57,626 bases of DNA from assembly GCA_020054815.1 (NCBI GenBank), contig JAIHAN010000002.1, positions 1 to 57,626 of the forward strand, written 5' to 3'. A model generated the notes under the pieces. It had not been told where the DNA came from. It worked only from the letters and a program-made list of their open reading frames with translations, and did no database searches. Below, in pieces: positions 27,036 through 36,078 of the stretch; the stretch's first letter is position 1, and each line of letters begins with the position of its first letter. A program made the translations under genes and the position numbers. The DNA comes from Peptococcaceae bacterium (lineage in GTDB: Bacteria > Bacillota > Peptococcia > DRI-13).

Positions 27036-27061
27036 AAAAAAAAAACGGAGTTTGAACTCCG
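27036..27061 (-). terminator. intrinsic terminator after dapF
   Basis: CGGAGT/ACTCCG stem with TCAA-type loop and ten Us on the minus-strand transcript. Confidence 0.85.
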
Positions 27062-27113
27062 GGGATGTATACTAAAATTCAACTTTTCCTAAATGTTTTC
27101 CAAACGGGCGATA

Positions 27114-27962
27114 CTATTTTATTAACGAAACATCCTTGACTTCACCGGCAAAGACTGTTTGGGCAGGGCCAGTCATATACACATGGTTATTCAGAGCCCA
27201 TTCAATATTCAGGGTGCCGCCTGGTAAATGTATTTTAGCCTTGCGGCCTGTCTTGTTATTCAGAACAGCGGCGACCAAGGATGCACAAGCACCTGTACCA
27301 CAAGCGAGAGTGAGACCTGCACCCCTTTCCCAAACCCGCATCTTCATTTCCCGGTCGTTGAGGACCTCAATAAAGTGTACATTGGTTTTCCTGGGAAATA
27401 CTGGGTGGCATTCAATGGCTGGTCCGTATTTTTCCAGGTCAATTCTTTCCACATCATCCACGAAAATTATACAGTGGGGGACCCCTAAAAGAAGTGCCGT
27501 CACATAAAATACGGTATCCAGCACCGGCAGAGGTTCGTTGATGGCTCGTCCTTTAGGCCCGGACATGGGAACCTTTTCCCTTTCCAGGGAAGGTTCCCCC
27601 ATATCCACCGTAACCGCGGTAACTTTCCCATCCCGGAGGACCAGCCGGGGCAGCATCACCCCGGCCAGGGTTTCCACCGTAAAACTTTCCTTATGTACCA
27701 ATCCCTCTTCGAAGGCATATTTAGCAAAACAGCGAATGGCATTCCCGCACATTTCACCTTCGCTGCCGTCAGAATTGAAATATCTCATCCTGATATCAGC
27801 CTTTTCCGAAGGGAGAAGGAAAACCAATCCATCAGCCCCTATGCCAAAATGGCGGTCACACAAATTTTGCGCAGTTAAAGGGATGTTTGGGGGCATCTGT
27901 TCCTTAAACCCGTTTACCAAAATAAAATCGTTTCCTATTCCGTGCATTTTTACAAACTTCAC
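27114..27962 (-). CDS. dapF: diaminopimelate epimerase
   Basis: Converts LL- to meso-diaminopimelate for peptidoglycan and lysine. GTG 27962 (SD GAGGTG) gives the family start MKFVKMHGIGNDF, 282 aa; the track start 15 bp upstream is less likely. Both catalytic cysteines are in place: MCGNAIRCFAKY and LACGTGACAS. It follows the Ca2+ ATPase by 14 bp. Confidence 0.95.
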   Translation of the reverse strand: MKFVKMHGIGNDFILVNGFKEQMPPNIPLTAQNLCDRHFGIGADGLVFLLPSEKADIRMRYFNSDGSEGEMCGNAIRCFAKYAFEEGLVHKESFTVETLAGVMLPRLVLRDGKVTAVTVDMGEPSLEREKVPMSGPKGRAINEPLPVLDTVFYVTALLLGVPHCIIFVDDVERIDLEKYGPAIECHPVFPRKTNVHFIEVLNDREMKMRVWERGAGLTLACGTGACASLVAAVLNNKTGRKAKIHLPGGTLNIEWALNNHVYMTGPAQTVFAGEVKDVSLIK

Positions 27963-27976
27963 TGGTGAACACCTCA

Positions 27977-30736
27977 CTAAGCACGCAAAGTAATAATTCG
28001 TCTCTTTCTCCTGATTTTAACAGTACGGTACAAACCCTGCAAGAGGGTTGTTCCTCCGGATAAACCAATTATCAAAATCCAATGCCACGCTTCCAGGGAA
28101 ACTGTTTTAAAGATGGGCTGGAAGAAGGGTATATAGATAACGGCAAGCTGCATCAGTACTGAAGTGGTCACTGCTGCTACGAGGTAAGGATTGGAAAAAA
28201 GCCCCAATTCGAAAATAGAATAACGTTCGGAACGGCAATCAAAAACATAGAAGAGCTGAGCAAAGACTAAAGTTGAAAAAGCCATAGTTCTGGCTAAATC
28301 CAGGTTTTTCCCCCCCAGATAAAAACCAGCTATATAGGTGATGAGGGTAATAATGGTAATAAGGGTACCTCTCACTAATATTCTCCTGGTTAAGCCATGA
28401 GCAAATATGCTTTCTTGTGGATCCCGGGGTTTACGTGTCATAATATCCGGATCTGAAGTATCAACCCCTAAGGCCATGGCGGGCAGACCATCCGTCACAA
28501 GATTCATCCAGAGGATTTGAATGGGGATTAAAGGAAGGGGTAAGCCCATCAAGGCTGCAAAAAACATAGTCAACACTTCCCCCACATTACATGAAAGCAG
28601 GTAACGAATAAATTTTCTAATATTATCATAGATAGCCCGGCCTTCTTCTACAGCTGCCACAATAGTAGCAAAATCGTCATTGCCCAAAATCATAGCCGAA
28701 GCTTCTTTTGTCACATCGGTACCGGTAATTCCCATGCTCACACCGATATCTGCCTCTTTTACAGCTGGAGCGTCGTTCACACCATCCCCAGTCATCGCTA
28801 CAATGTGTCCCGCTCCTTTAAGCGCTTTCACGATACGGAGCTTGTGTTTAGGAGAAACCCGGGCATAAACCGCTATCTGATTCACTTCCTTTAACAACTG
28901 GTTATCGCTTAACCCATCGAGTTCGGGACCTGCTAAAACTTTTTGCTGGCTACTTGCGATGATGCCTAATTCTTTAGCTACTGCCTCCGCTGTATTTTTG
29001 TGATCGCCTGTAATCATCACAGTTTTGATGCCTGCCGTTTTACAAAGCTTCACAGCCTTTTTAGCGGACAACCTGGGCGGGTCAATCATTCCCGCCAGGG
29101 CCACAAAAGTCAAGTTTTCCTCTAATCTGCTCTCATCCTTTTCCCAGTTTAACTTCTGGGGAATGTCCCGGAAGGCCAAACCTAATACGCGCAAGGCCTG
29201 GGCAGCCATCCTATCATTAGCCCGCAATATTTCTTCTTTGAGTTCTTTCGTCAAGGGTATTATTTTCCCCTGCCAAAAGGCACTTGTACAAAGATTTAAT
29301 ATGACATCGGGAGCACCTTTACAGTAGACCAGAGGTCCATTTTTTGTTAAGTAGACCACACTCATGCGTTTACGTTCCGAATCAAAAGGAATTTCATAAA
29401 CCCGTCTTTCCGACTTTTCTAAAGTCTCACGCCAGATTCCTGCTTTGGCAGCGGCCACCAGCAATGCGCCCTCTGTAGGATCACCTAAAACTTTCCATGT
29501 ACCCTGTTTTTTATTTCTGAAAAGTCCCTGCACTACGGTATCGTTCTTTTGCAGGTCGGCATTATTACAAAGCGCGGCAATCTTAAAGGCCATTTCCAAA
29601 CCATATTTATTTTCTTTACGCCATTTATCCATCTCAGGATAAACAAATTTGCCCCGGGGTTCGTACCCTTCACCTGTAACATGCACAAAATCTCCGGAAG
29701 AAAAAATCTGGCGCACTGTCATTTCGTTCTGGGTTAAGGTACCGGTTTTATCGGAACAAATCACGGTAGCGCACCCCAAAGTCTCCACTGCTGGCAATTT
29801 ACGGACAATGGCCTGCCTTTTCACCATCTTCTGTACACCCACAGCCAGGGCGATGGTCACAATGGCCGGTAAACCCTCCGGTATGGCCGCCACAGCCAGG
29901 CTTACCCCTGTTAGAAACATGCGATAAACGGGTTCACCCCGCAGCACGCCTGTCACTACGACCACAGCCACAATAGCCAGGCAGAACAAGACAAGCCAAC
30001 GCCCCAGTTGGGCTAATCTCTTTTGCAGGGGTGTATCTTCTTCCTCAGCCTTTTGGATATAGTCTGCAATTTGACCCATTTCCGTACTCATGCCTGTCTC
30101 TACTGCTATTCCCCAGCCTTTACCCCTGGTAACCACGGTACCCATAAATCCCATGTTCCTTCTGTCTCCCAGCGGGGTATCGGCTAAGTATATTTCCTGG
30201 GGTCTTTTTTTCACAGGCACTGATTCACCGGTCAGAGCCGCTTCTTCTACTTCCAGCTGATGAGCCTCCATAATGCGTAAGTCTGCCGGTATAATATCAC
30301 CAGTATCTAATATTACGATATCCCCCGGAACTAACTGGCTGGCAGGAATCCGCAATATCTCTCCCTCTCTTTTCACAGTGGCTTCGGGGGCAATCAATTT
30401 TTTCAGTGCCTCCATAGATTTTTCAGCACGAAATTCCTGTATGAAACCTAGGATAGCATTGATGATGACAATGGCCATAATGGTAATGGCATCGGCATAT
30501 TCACCCAATAACCCTGAAATGACGGTGGCCGCAATTAAAACCAAAACCATAAAGTCCCTAAATTGGGATAAAAAAATAGCTACAGGAGATATTCGTTTCT
30601 GTTGTACCAATTGATTGGGCCCAACGAGTTCCAATCTCCTGGCTGCTTCCTTCTCCTCCAGACCTTTTTCTCTATCTGTTTGTAATTTTAACACTACCTC
30701 TTCCTGCCCCAGGGCATGCCAGTTACTCTTTTCCAT
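27977..30736 (-). CDS. calcium-transporting P-type ATPase (SERCA-like)
   Basis: 919-aa membrane pump of the P2 family, exporting Ca2+. TGES actuator loop at 169-172, M4 ion site PEGLP at 286-290, phosphorylation motif [10 protein letters not shown] with Asp329, and [10 protein letters not shown] hinge; ten membrane helices expected. Corresponds to yloB in Bacillus, which also lies beside rqcH (yloA). SD GGAGG precedes ATG 30736. The N-terminal cation-ATPase domain begins at residue 1, without a metal-binding extension. Confidence 0.94.
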   Translation of the reverse strand: MEKSNWHALGQEEVVLKLQTDREKGLEEKEAARRLELVGPNQLVQQKRISPVAIFLSQFRDFMVLVLIAATVISGLLGEYADAITIMAIVIINAILGFIQEFRAEKSMEALKKLIAPEATVKREGEILRIPASQLVPGDIVILDTGDIIPADLRIMEAHQLEVEEAALTGESVPVKKRPQEIYLADTPLGDRRNMGFMGTVVTRGKGWGIAVETGMSTEMGQIADYIQKAEEEDTPLQKRLAQLGRWLVLFCLAIVAVVVVTGVLRGEPVYRMFLTGVSLAVAAIPEGLPAIVTIALAVGVQKMVKRQAIVRKLPAVETLGCATVICSDKTGTLTQNEMTVRQIFSSGDFVHVTGEGYEPRGKFVYPEMDKWRKENKYGLEMAFKIAALCNNADLQKNDTVVQGLFRNKKQGTWKVLGDPTEGALLVAAAKAGIWRETLEKSERRVYEIPFDSERKRMSVVYLTKNGPLVYCKGAPDVILNLCTSAFWQGKIIPLTKELKEEILRANDRMAAQALRVLGLAFRDIPQKLNWEKDESRLEENLTFVALAGMIDPPRLSAKKAVKLCKTAGIKTVMITGDHKNTAEAVAKELGIIASSQQKVLAGPELDGLSDNQLLKEVNQIAVYARVSPKHKLRIVKALKGAGHIVAMTGDGVNDAPAVKEADIGVSMGITGTDVTKEASAMILGNDDFATIVAAVEEGRAIYDNIRKFIRYLLSCNVGEVLTMFFAALMGLPLPLIPIQILWMNLVTDGLPAMALGVDTSDPDIMTRKPRDPQESIFAHGLTRRILVRGTLITIITLITYIAGFYLGGKNLDLARTMAFSTLVFAQLFYVFDCRSERYSIFELGLFSNPYLVAAVTTSVLMQLAVIYIPFFQPIFKTVSLEAWHWILIIGLSGGTTLLQGLYRTVKIRRKRRIITLRA

Positions 30737-30920
30737 ACGCGAGCCTCCTCTGCTGCCTAATCTTATTTTCTATTCTTTAATTCTTATTCGCAGGAGGAGA
30801 CAAAAATGACGAGAAGTAGCTGACAACTCTTGATGCAGAAAAGAGGAAGATGGGATATACTGATGTATAGCGATTATCCGACTTCCGCTTTCCGATTTTC
30901 ATTTCGTAAAACGTTAACAG

Positions 30921-30960
30921 TTAACCGTAAACCGTAAACCGTAAACCGTAAACCGTAAAA
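30921..30960. repeat. 7-bp tandem repeat ACCGTAA
   Basis: Five perfect ACCGTAA units (30924-30958) in the 347-bp gap between the divergent ATPase and rqcH genes. Preceded by CCGACTTCCGCTTTCCG and followed by TTCACCGTTCACGGTTCACG, which are looser short-period relatives. Confidence 0.85.
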
Positions 30961-31011
30961 TATTTCATTAGTCTTCACCGTTCACGGTTCACGTTCAATC
31001 ATTACCCACTA

Positions 31012-31067
31012 CCAACTATCAACTATCAACTAACAACTAACAACTATCAACTAACAACTAACAACTA
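31012..31067. repeat. 7-bp tandem repeat NCAACTA (8 units)
   Basis: Eight consecutive NCAACTA heptamers (N = C, T or A) end 10 bp before the ribosome binding site of rqcH. Longest array of the family in the window; the rest of the gap shows no gene. Confidence 0.9.
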
Positions 31068-31083
31068 ACTCTGGAGGTAAACT

Positions 31084-32847
31084 ATGTCTTTTGATGGAAT
31101 TGTGATGCGTGCCGTAAGCCTGGAACTGGACCAGTTGCTCTGTGGCGCACGTATCGATAAAATATACCAGCCCCTGCCCCATGAAATTATTATTTTGCTT
31201 AGACAAAAGGGGCAAAATTATAAACTCCTTATTTCCGCCCATGCCCAAGAGGCCCGCATTCATTTGGTAACCCAGAATAAACCCAACCCTGCCGAACCTC
31301 CCCTCTTCTGTATGGTTTTGCGCAAACACCTGGAAGGAGGAAAAATCATCTCCATCACCCAGCAGGGCCTGGAACGCATCCTGGACATCACCTGTGAAGT
31401 AATCGACGAACTTGGTGATCTGGTGGAACGCAAGCTTATGGTGGAAATCATGGGGCGACACAGCAATATTATTCTAATCAATCCCCAAAATAACAAAATC
31501 CTCGATGCCATCCATAGAGTACCCCTCAGTGTGAGCCGCTACCGCCAGGTCTTACCCGGTTTACCCTACCAGGCTCCTCCTCCCCAGGAGAAAATCACTC
31601 CCTGGGAGGTAAGGGAAGAAGAATTCTTTTCCCGGTTATTGTCCACCCCCCTTTCCCAGAGTTTAAGTAAAGCCATCTTACACACTTACAGCGGCCTTGG
31701 TCCCCAGACCGTTGAGGAAATCATTACCAGGGCAGGTTTAAATCCCTCCCTACCTCTGGAATACTGCGGCCAATATGAGCTGACCAACTTGTGGCTAGCA
31801 TTTAAGGAGGCTGCTGAATCCATCCGTAACGGCAAGTTTACGCCAGAAGTACTGGTACTTAATAAGAAACCCCGGACCTTTTCTGCTCTGGCTTTAATCC
31901 ACTTTACCAGTGGTGAACGCATCTCCTTCCCGACCATGAATGAAGCGCTGGATTATTTCTACCGTCATAAAGAAGAGACCAATACCTTCCAACAAAAAAA
32001 GGCAGATATCGAACACCTGCTCAAAAAAGAAATCGAGCGCTGTGAGAAAAAGGCAGGACTCCAGGAGCAAACGGTGCTGGAAGCCCAGGATACAGAAAAA
32101 TACCGGCTCTGGGGCGAACTGTTGATGGCTCACCTCCACCAGTTGAAACCGGGAAAAGAAGTGCAGGTAATCAATTACTATTCTCCTGCCAGTGAGGCCT
32201 TAACTATTCCCTTAGATGAGCATCTTTCCGTCTTAGAAAATGCACAAGTCTATTTCAACAAGTATCAAAAAGCCAAAAATGCTGCCCATAAAGCAAAGGA
32301 GCATTTGGCCGAAACCCGGGCAGAACTTGACTATCTCTACAGCCTCTCTGCCTCTTTAGACACAGTAACCAGTGTCCAGGAAGTTGATGAGATCAAGGAA
32401 GAGTTCCGCGAGGCCGGTTACTTGAAAACCGTTACTCCTCAAAAAGGAAAAATACCCGTGAAAGAAAACACTTCTCCCCAAAAGGTTATCGTTGATGGCT
32501 GGGAAATCTATTACGGGAAAAATAACAAACAAAATGACCTTCTAACCATGAAAATGGCCAAAGCCGATGATATCTGGCTTCACGCCAAAGATATACCCGG
32601 TTCCCATGTGATCATTAAAAATCCCGAAGGTAAAGCTGTCCCGGACAACATCCTGGAAGCAGCAGCTTTATTGGCCGCTTATCATTCCAAAGCCCGTAAT
32701 TCCACCCATGTACCTATTGATTATACTTTGCGTAAACATGTACGTAAGCCTAAGGGGGCCAAACCCGGCATGGTCATTTATGAGAACCAGCGAACCATCT
32801 ATATAACACCGGAACTAGAAAGAATAAAAAACATTCTAGGTGAATGA
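31084..32847 (+). CDS. rqcH: ribosome quality control factor RqcH (NFACT/FbpA family)
   Basis: Binds obstructed 50S-peptidyl-tRNA and adds C-terminal alanine tails. 587 aa: NFACT-N domain from residue 1, HhH region near 195-240, coiled coil about 290-430 rich in Lys/Glu, and NFACT-R domain with MAKADDIWLHAKDIPGSHVII near the C-terminus. GGAGG lies six bases before ATG 31084. Divergent from the Ca2+ ATPase, unlike Bacillus where both are co-oriented. Older name fibronectin-binding protein FbpA. Confidence 0.94.
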   Translation: MSFDGIVMRAVSLELDQLLCGARIDKIYQPLPHEIIILLRQKGQNYKLLISAHAQEARIHLVTQNKPNPAEPPLFCMVLRKHLEGGKIISITQQGLERILDITCEVIDELGDLVERKLMVEIMGRHSNIILINPQNNKILDAIHRVPLSVSRYRQVLPGLPYQAPPPQEKITPWEVREEEFFSRLLSTPLSQSLSKAILHTYSGLGPQTVEEIITRAGLNPSLPLEYCGQYELTNLWLAFKEAAESIRNGKFTPEVLVLNKKPRTFSALALIHFTSGERISFPTMNEALDYFYRHKEETNTFQQKKADIEHLLKKEIERCEKKAGLQEQTVLEAQDTEKYRLWGELLMAHLHQLKPGKEVQVINYYSPASEALTIPLDEHLSVLENAQVYFNKYQKAKNAAHKAKEHLAETRAELDYLYSLSASLDTVTSVQEVDEIKEEFREAGYLKTVTPQKGKIPVKENTSPQKVIVDGWEIYYGKNNKQNDLLTMKMAKADDIWLHAKDIPGSHVIIKNPEGKAVPDNILEAAALLAAYHSKARNSTHVPIDYTLRKHVRKPKGAKPGMVIYENQRTIYITPELERIKNILGE

Positions 32848-32864
32848 AATACACCATCAAATTA

Positions 32865-32902
32865 GAGCCCAGGCTTAAATGCCTGGGCTCAGGTTTATTT
32901 TT
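32865..32902 (+). terminator. intrinsic terminator after rqcH
   Basis: Perfect 10-bp stem GAGCCCAGGC / GCCTGGGCTC with 6-nt loop and a T-rich tail, 17 bp after the stop. Confidence 0.9.
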
Positions 32903-32904
32903 TT

Positions 32905-32978
32905 CGCCTTATCAATGTATTTAACTAGCATTGAGGGAAGCCACAAGGCCTTTCCCCACCGCCTTAGCCAACTGGTAA
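32905..32978 (-). pseudogene. remnant of a second thioredoxin-reductase-like gene (C-terminus only)
   Basis: The minus strand encodes IPYQLAKAVGKGLVASLNA, then a one-base insertion, then VKYID in the next frame. This matches the C-terminal end of the intact gene at 33234-34103 (APYQLAKAVGEGLVAALSAVKYID). Homology stops abruptly at about 32978 and no upstream part exists. So a duplicate or older copy was deleted except for about 25 codons. The rest of the 32848-33233 gap holds a terminator and a palindrome. Confidence 0.75.
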
Positions 32979-33148
32979 GGTATCCAGAGAAAGGCAAAAA
33001 GAGACGGCAGGCTGTGTAAAAAGTGAACTTAATTAACTACTTTTCCACTCCAGTCTGCCTTCCCCACTTACTCCTTTGCTCAAAAAGTTGTCTTTTTCTT
33101 TCCTAAGGGCCAATATTGCCTGTCGATAACGCCTTCTTGACAGATTAA

Positions 33149-33177
33149 TGCGACACGGGAACCGTCCCCCTGTCGCA
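33149..33177. repeat. REP-like palindrome TGCGACA..TGTCGCA
   Basis: Imperfect 29-bp palindrome with TGCGACA-CGGG and CCCC-TGTCGCA arms around an AACCGT-type loop. Sequences of this kind are scattered in many bacterial genomes and are often linked to RAYT (Y1) transposases. Only this copy is seen in the window and no transposase gene is present. Confidence 0.5.
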
Positions 33178-33233
33178 GAAATAGAACATATATTAACATG
33201 TATAAAGATGTTTAATCTCCAGTGTTACTCAAA

Positions 33234-34103
33234 CTACTTCTTCCCCATATCAATATACTTGACGGCACTGAGGGCGGCTACCAGGCCTTCCCCCACCGCT
33301 TTCGCCAGCTGGTAGGGAGCCCCTGTGCAGTCGCCGGCAGCATAGACCCCCGGGATGTTGGTGGCCATGGCCCGGTCTACCTTAATGACATTGCCCTCGA
33401 ATTCCAAACCCGGCAAGATTTCCTGGACAGGTGTGACTTGACGAATGATAAAAAGCCCATCGGCTTCGTATTTCCCCCGGTCGGTTTCTAAGGCTGTAAA
33501 ATGTCCTTCACCGTGAATAGCTCTGGGTTTTCCCTCCTGGGCCTTCACTTTGTCTTTGAGATGTTTGGGTTCACCATAACGGGGTATATAGAGAACCTCT
33601 TGGCAAATATCGGCTAAGAAGTTGGCCTCTTCTTCAGCCTCCTCCACTTCACCGATCATGATGACTTTTTTCCCCTTATATAAAGGCCCGTCACAGGTAG
33701 CACAATAGCCTACCCCTTTACCCAGGAGTTCCTGTTCTCCCGGCAAATATTTAGGGCTGGAGAGGCCCGTAGCCAGAATGACAACCCGGGCGGTAAAAAC
33801 GTCTGTTTTACTTAATACTTGAAAGGTTTCCCCCACAGGATAGATGGTATCCACTCTGCGGTGATGAATTTTAATGTCCAGAGCTTTCAGGTGCTTGAGA
33901 TAATTCTGTCTCAATTCTTCACCTGTGAGATGGTAGATACCTAAATAATTATCGATCCAGGGAGCCTTGTGGAGTTTAGGTGAACAGAAATCTCCACCCA
34001 AAAGGAGGAAATCCTTTTCGCGAATCCTGGCGTTAACGGCTGCGGAAAGACCGGCGGGCCCACAGCCTACAATAATAAGATCATAAATTTTGTTCATATC
34101 CAT
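33234..34103 (-). CDS. thioredoxin-reductase-like flavoprotein lacking the NADPH-binding motif
   Basis: 289 aa from ATG 34103 (SD GAGGTGAGG), slightly shorter than TrxB. The FAD domain (IVGCGPAGLSAA), redox-active CATC (about 134-137) and FAD-binding YAAGDCTGAPYQLAKA are intact. The pyridine nucleotide domain has IGEVEEAEEEA where TrxB has GGGxxA, and YIPRYGEPKH where TrxB has HRRxxxR. Both NADPH signatures are therefore missing, as reported for clostridial ferredoxin-dependent flavin TrxRs (FFTR). Electron donor could be ferredoxin. A remnant of a second copy lies just downstream. Confidence 0.85.
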   Translation of the reverse strand: MDMNKIYDLIIVGCGPAGLSAAVNARIREKDFLLLGGDFCSPKLHKAPWIDNYLGIYHLTGEELRQNYLKHLKALDIKIHHRRVDTIYPVGETFQVLSKTDVFTARVVILATGLSSPKYLPGEQELLGKGVGYCATCDGPLYKGKKVIMIGEVEEAEEEANFLADICQEVLYIPRYGEPKHLKDKVKAQEGKPRAIHGEGHFTALETDRGKYEADGLFIIRQVTPVQEILPGLEFEGNVIKVDRAMATNIPGVYAAGDCTGAPYQLAKAVGEGLVAALSAVKYIDMGKK

Positions 34104-34167
34104 TGACAAGCCTCACCTCTATATAAAGATTACCCCGTCAGGAAGAAATTCATGCTAAAGACATCCT

Positions 34168-35517
34168 TCAATCTGTCCCAAAATACTGATCAATAGCAGC
34201 AAAAGCTGTATTGATCATAAGCTCAATCTCTTTCTCCCCTACCACATAGGGAGGCATGAAATAAATCACATTGCCCAGGGGTCGAAGCAATACGCCTTTT
34301 TCCAGGGCAATTTTATAGATATTGTACCCTACCCTTTTTCGCCAATCAAAGGCCTTTTTTGTAGCCTTGTCCTCTACCAGTTCCAGGGCACCCACCATGC
34401 CTAGCTGACGAAATTCCCCGATATAACGGTGGTTTTCTGCCTTTTCCCTGGCTAAAAGACCCATGAGCCGGGATTTGTGAAGGTTTTTCTCCAAAACGTT
34501 TTCATCCCGAAAAATGTTGAGGGATTCATTGGCCACAGCACAGGCTATAGGGTTGCCGGTATAACTGTGGCTGTGCATAAAGGCTTTCATTTCCGTATAA
34601 TCGGCGTAAAAAGCCTGGTAAATTTCCTCCGTCACCAGGGTCAGGGCCAGGGGAAGATACCCGGCCGTTAATCCTTTGGAAAGGCACATAATATCTGGAC
34701 TGACACCTGCATGTTCACAAGCAAACATTTTTCCCGTACGGCCAAAACCCACAGCAATCTCATCAGCAATGAAATGGATATGATACCGACTGCACAGTTC
34801 TCGCAATTTTTGCAAGTAAACAGGTGGATAAATCTTCATCCCGGCAGCTCCCTGGATTAAAGGCTCAATGATGACACCGCAAATCTCCCGGTGTTTTTTT
34901 TCTACCAGTTTTTCCAGGTTCTCAAAACACGGAGCGCAACAATCTTCTCTCCTGTGGCCATAAAAACAGCGATAACAATCTGGCCCCAGGGCTTTATAAG
35001 TCTTCATTGTCAACTTCTTAAAGATTCTGCTATAAAGATCTAAATCCCCTACGGCCAGAGCCCCTAATGTCTCGCCGTGATAAGAATCCGTAATAGCCAC
35101 AAATTTCGTCTTGGCTACAGCCCCCCTCTGCCGGTGATACTGGTAACTCAATTTCAAGGCTACCTCAATCGCAGAGGAACCGTTATCGGCAAAGAAGACC
35201 TTTTTTAATTCCGCAGGTGTTATCTGAACAATTCTTTCAGCCAGTTCTATGGCTGGCTTATGAGAAAAGTTGGCAAAAATCACATGCTCCAAACGATCAC
35301 ACTGGTCCTTGATGGCCTTATTAATCCTCTTGTTACTGTGGCCGAATAGATTCACCCACCAGGACGATACGGCATCCAGGTAAGCTTTTCCCTCCATGTC
35401 ATATATATAAGGTCCTTCCCCTCTTTCAATGACAATGGGAGGAAAATCCTCATAGTCTTTCATCTGGGAACAGGGATGCCAGATATACTGCAAATCCTTT
35501 TGTTGCCAGTACTTCAT
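34168..35517 (-). CDS. bioA: adenosylmethionine-8-amino-7-oxononanoate aminotransferase
   Basis: PLP enzyme making 7,8-diaminopelargonate from KAPA with SAM as amino donor. 449 aa; WHPCSQMKDYE start, GSSAIEVALKL, DSYHGETLGA, FIADEIAVGFGRTG, and the PLP lysine in LSKGLTAGYLPLA. ATG 35517 has GGGAGTGAAC upstream. It lies 38 bp after a truncated bioD on the same strand and diverges from bioW-bioF. Confidence 0.95.
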   Translation of the reverse strand: MKYWQQKDLQYIWHPCSQMKDYEDFPPIVIERGEGPYIYDMEGKAYLDAVSSWWVNLFGHSNKRINKAIKDQCDRLEHVIFANFSHKPAIELAERIVQITPAELKKVFFADNGSSAIEVALKLSYQYHRQRGAVAKTKFVAITDSYHGETLGALAVGDLDLYSRIFKKLTMKTYKALGPDCYRCFYGHRREDCCAPCFENLEKLVEKKHREICGVIIEPLIQGAAGMKIYPPVYLQKLRELCSRYHIHFIADEIAVGFGRTGKMFACEHAGVSPDIMCLSKGLTAGYLPLALTLVTEEIYQAFYADYTEMKAFMHSHSYTGNPIACAVANESLNIFRDENVLEKNLHKSRLMGLLAREKAENHRYIGEFRQLGMVGALELVEDKATKKAFDWRKRVGYNIYKIALEKGVLLRPLGNVIYFMPPYVVGEKEIELMINTAFAAIDQYFGTD

Positions 35518-35555
35518 TTAAGTTCACTCCCACAGGTTTTTTGTCAATAGAGGGG

Positions 35556-35804
35556 TTATTTCAACAATAAAGAAAAATCTATATTATCCTGTATTATTTC
35601 CAGGCAATTCCCTACCTGGCCTGTTTCCACGTCAATATTACGCCCTCTGGGAATTATTCCCAAAGTGGGTACGCCGGTGATCTGTTCAATAATGTTGGGG
35701 TTGGTCTTTTCTGCTAATGTAGCTTTTTTTTCATCATAGCCATTATAAATAATACCTTTAATCCTCAGTCCAAGTTTTGGAACCCATACCTTTATAAACG
35801 TAGT
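35556..35804 (-). pseudogene. bioD: truncated dethiobiotin synthetase (bioD) C-terminal fragment
   Basis: About 80 codons ending at 35556 read LGLRIKGIIYNGYD, LAEKTNPNIIEQITGVPTLGI and end IDFSLLLK. This matches the C-terminal third of BioD. The P-loop half (GTDTGVGKT-type) is absent. The frame stays open to 36038, but that part (Pro/Arg-rich, opposite the membrane ORF) is a shadow. Either the gene was cut by a deletion or the assembly joins distant pieces. Without another bioD, this pathway step is lost locally. Confidence 0.65.
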
Positions 35805-35811
35805 AATTGCT

Positions 35812-36078
35812 ATGACTTTCCGCCTAGTGGCAGGTGGAGCCATTGCCCTTTTTGGCCCCCGTTTCTGGGTTATTTGTCTGGCTGGGCCCCTCGGTTCTAC
35901 TGCCGCCCGCATAGTGGTATGGTTACTGTTGGGTAAAGGATTGCTGCCCATGCTGGTGGCAAGCCTGCCCGGCATGCTGTTCACAGTCCTGACCTCATGG
36001 CCCCTGACAAAGGTCCTGACCAGGATTAAAAAAAACACCCCCTGGAGGGATGTGCCTTATGCAGAAAAAACTGTATAA
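35812..36078 (+). CDS. short membrane protein upstream of bioW, possibly truncated
   Basis: 88 aa with two to three hydrophobic segments (FRLVAGGAIALFGPRFWVICLAGP, IVVWLLLGKGLLPMLVASLPGML). The frame is open upstream to 35749 without an obvious ribosome site at 35812, and the product looks like the C-terminal half of a small transporter, perhaps an ECF S-component; I cannot name it. Its end overlaps the bioW start, as in an operon. The abutting bioD fragment on the other strand has also lost its N-terminus, which suggests one deletion took both 5' ends. Confidence 0.45.
   Translation: MTFRLVAGGAIALFGPRFWVICLAGPLGSTAARIVVWLLLGKGLLPMLVASLPGMLFTVLTSWPLTKVLTRIKKNTPWRDVPYAEKTV

Noticed and set aside
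31012-31067. Possible CRISPR array
   Set aside because: Units are 7 bp and contiguous with no spacers; it is a tandem repeat.
35556-36038. 160-aa ORF as one intact protein
   Set aside because: Only the last 80 residues resemble BioD; the first half is Pro/Arg-rich antisense of the membrane ORF.
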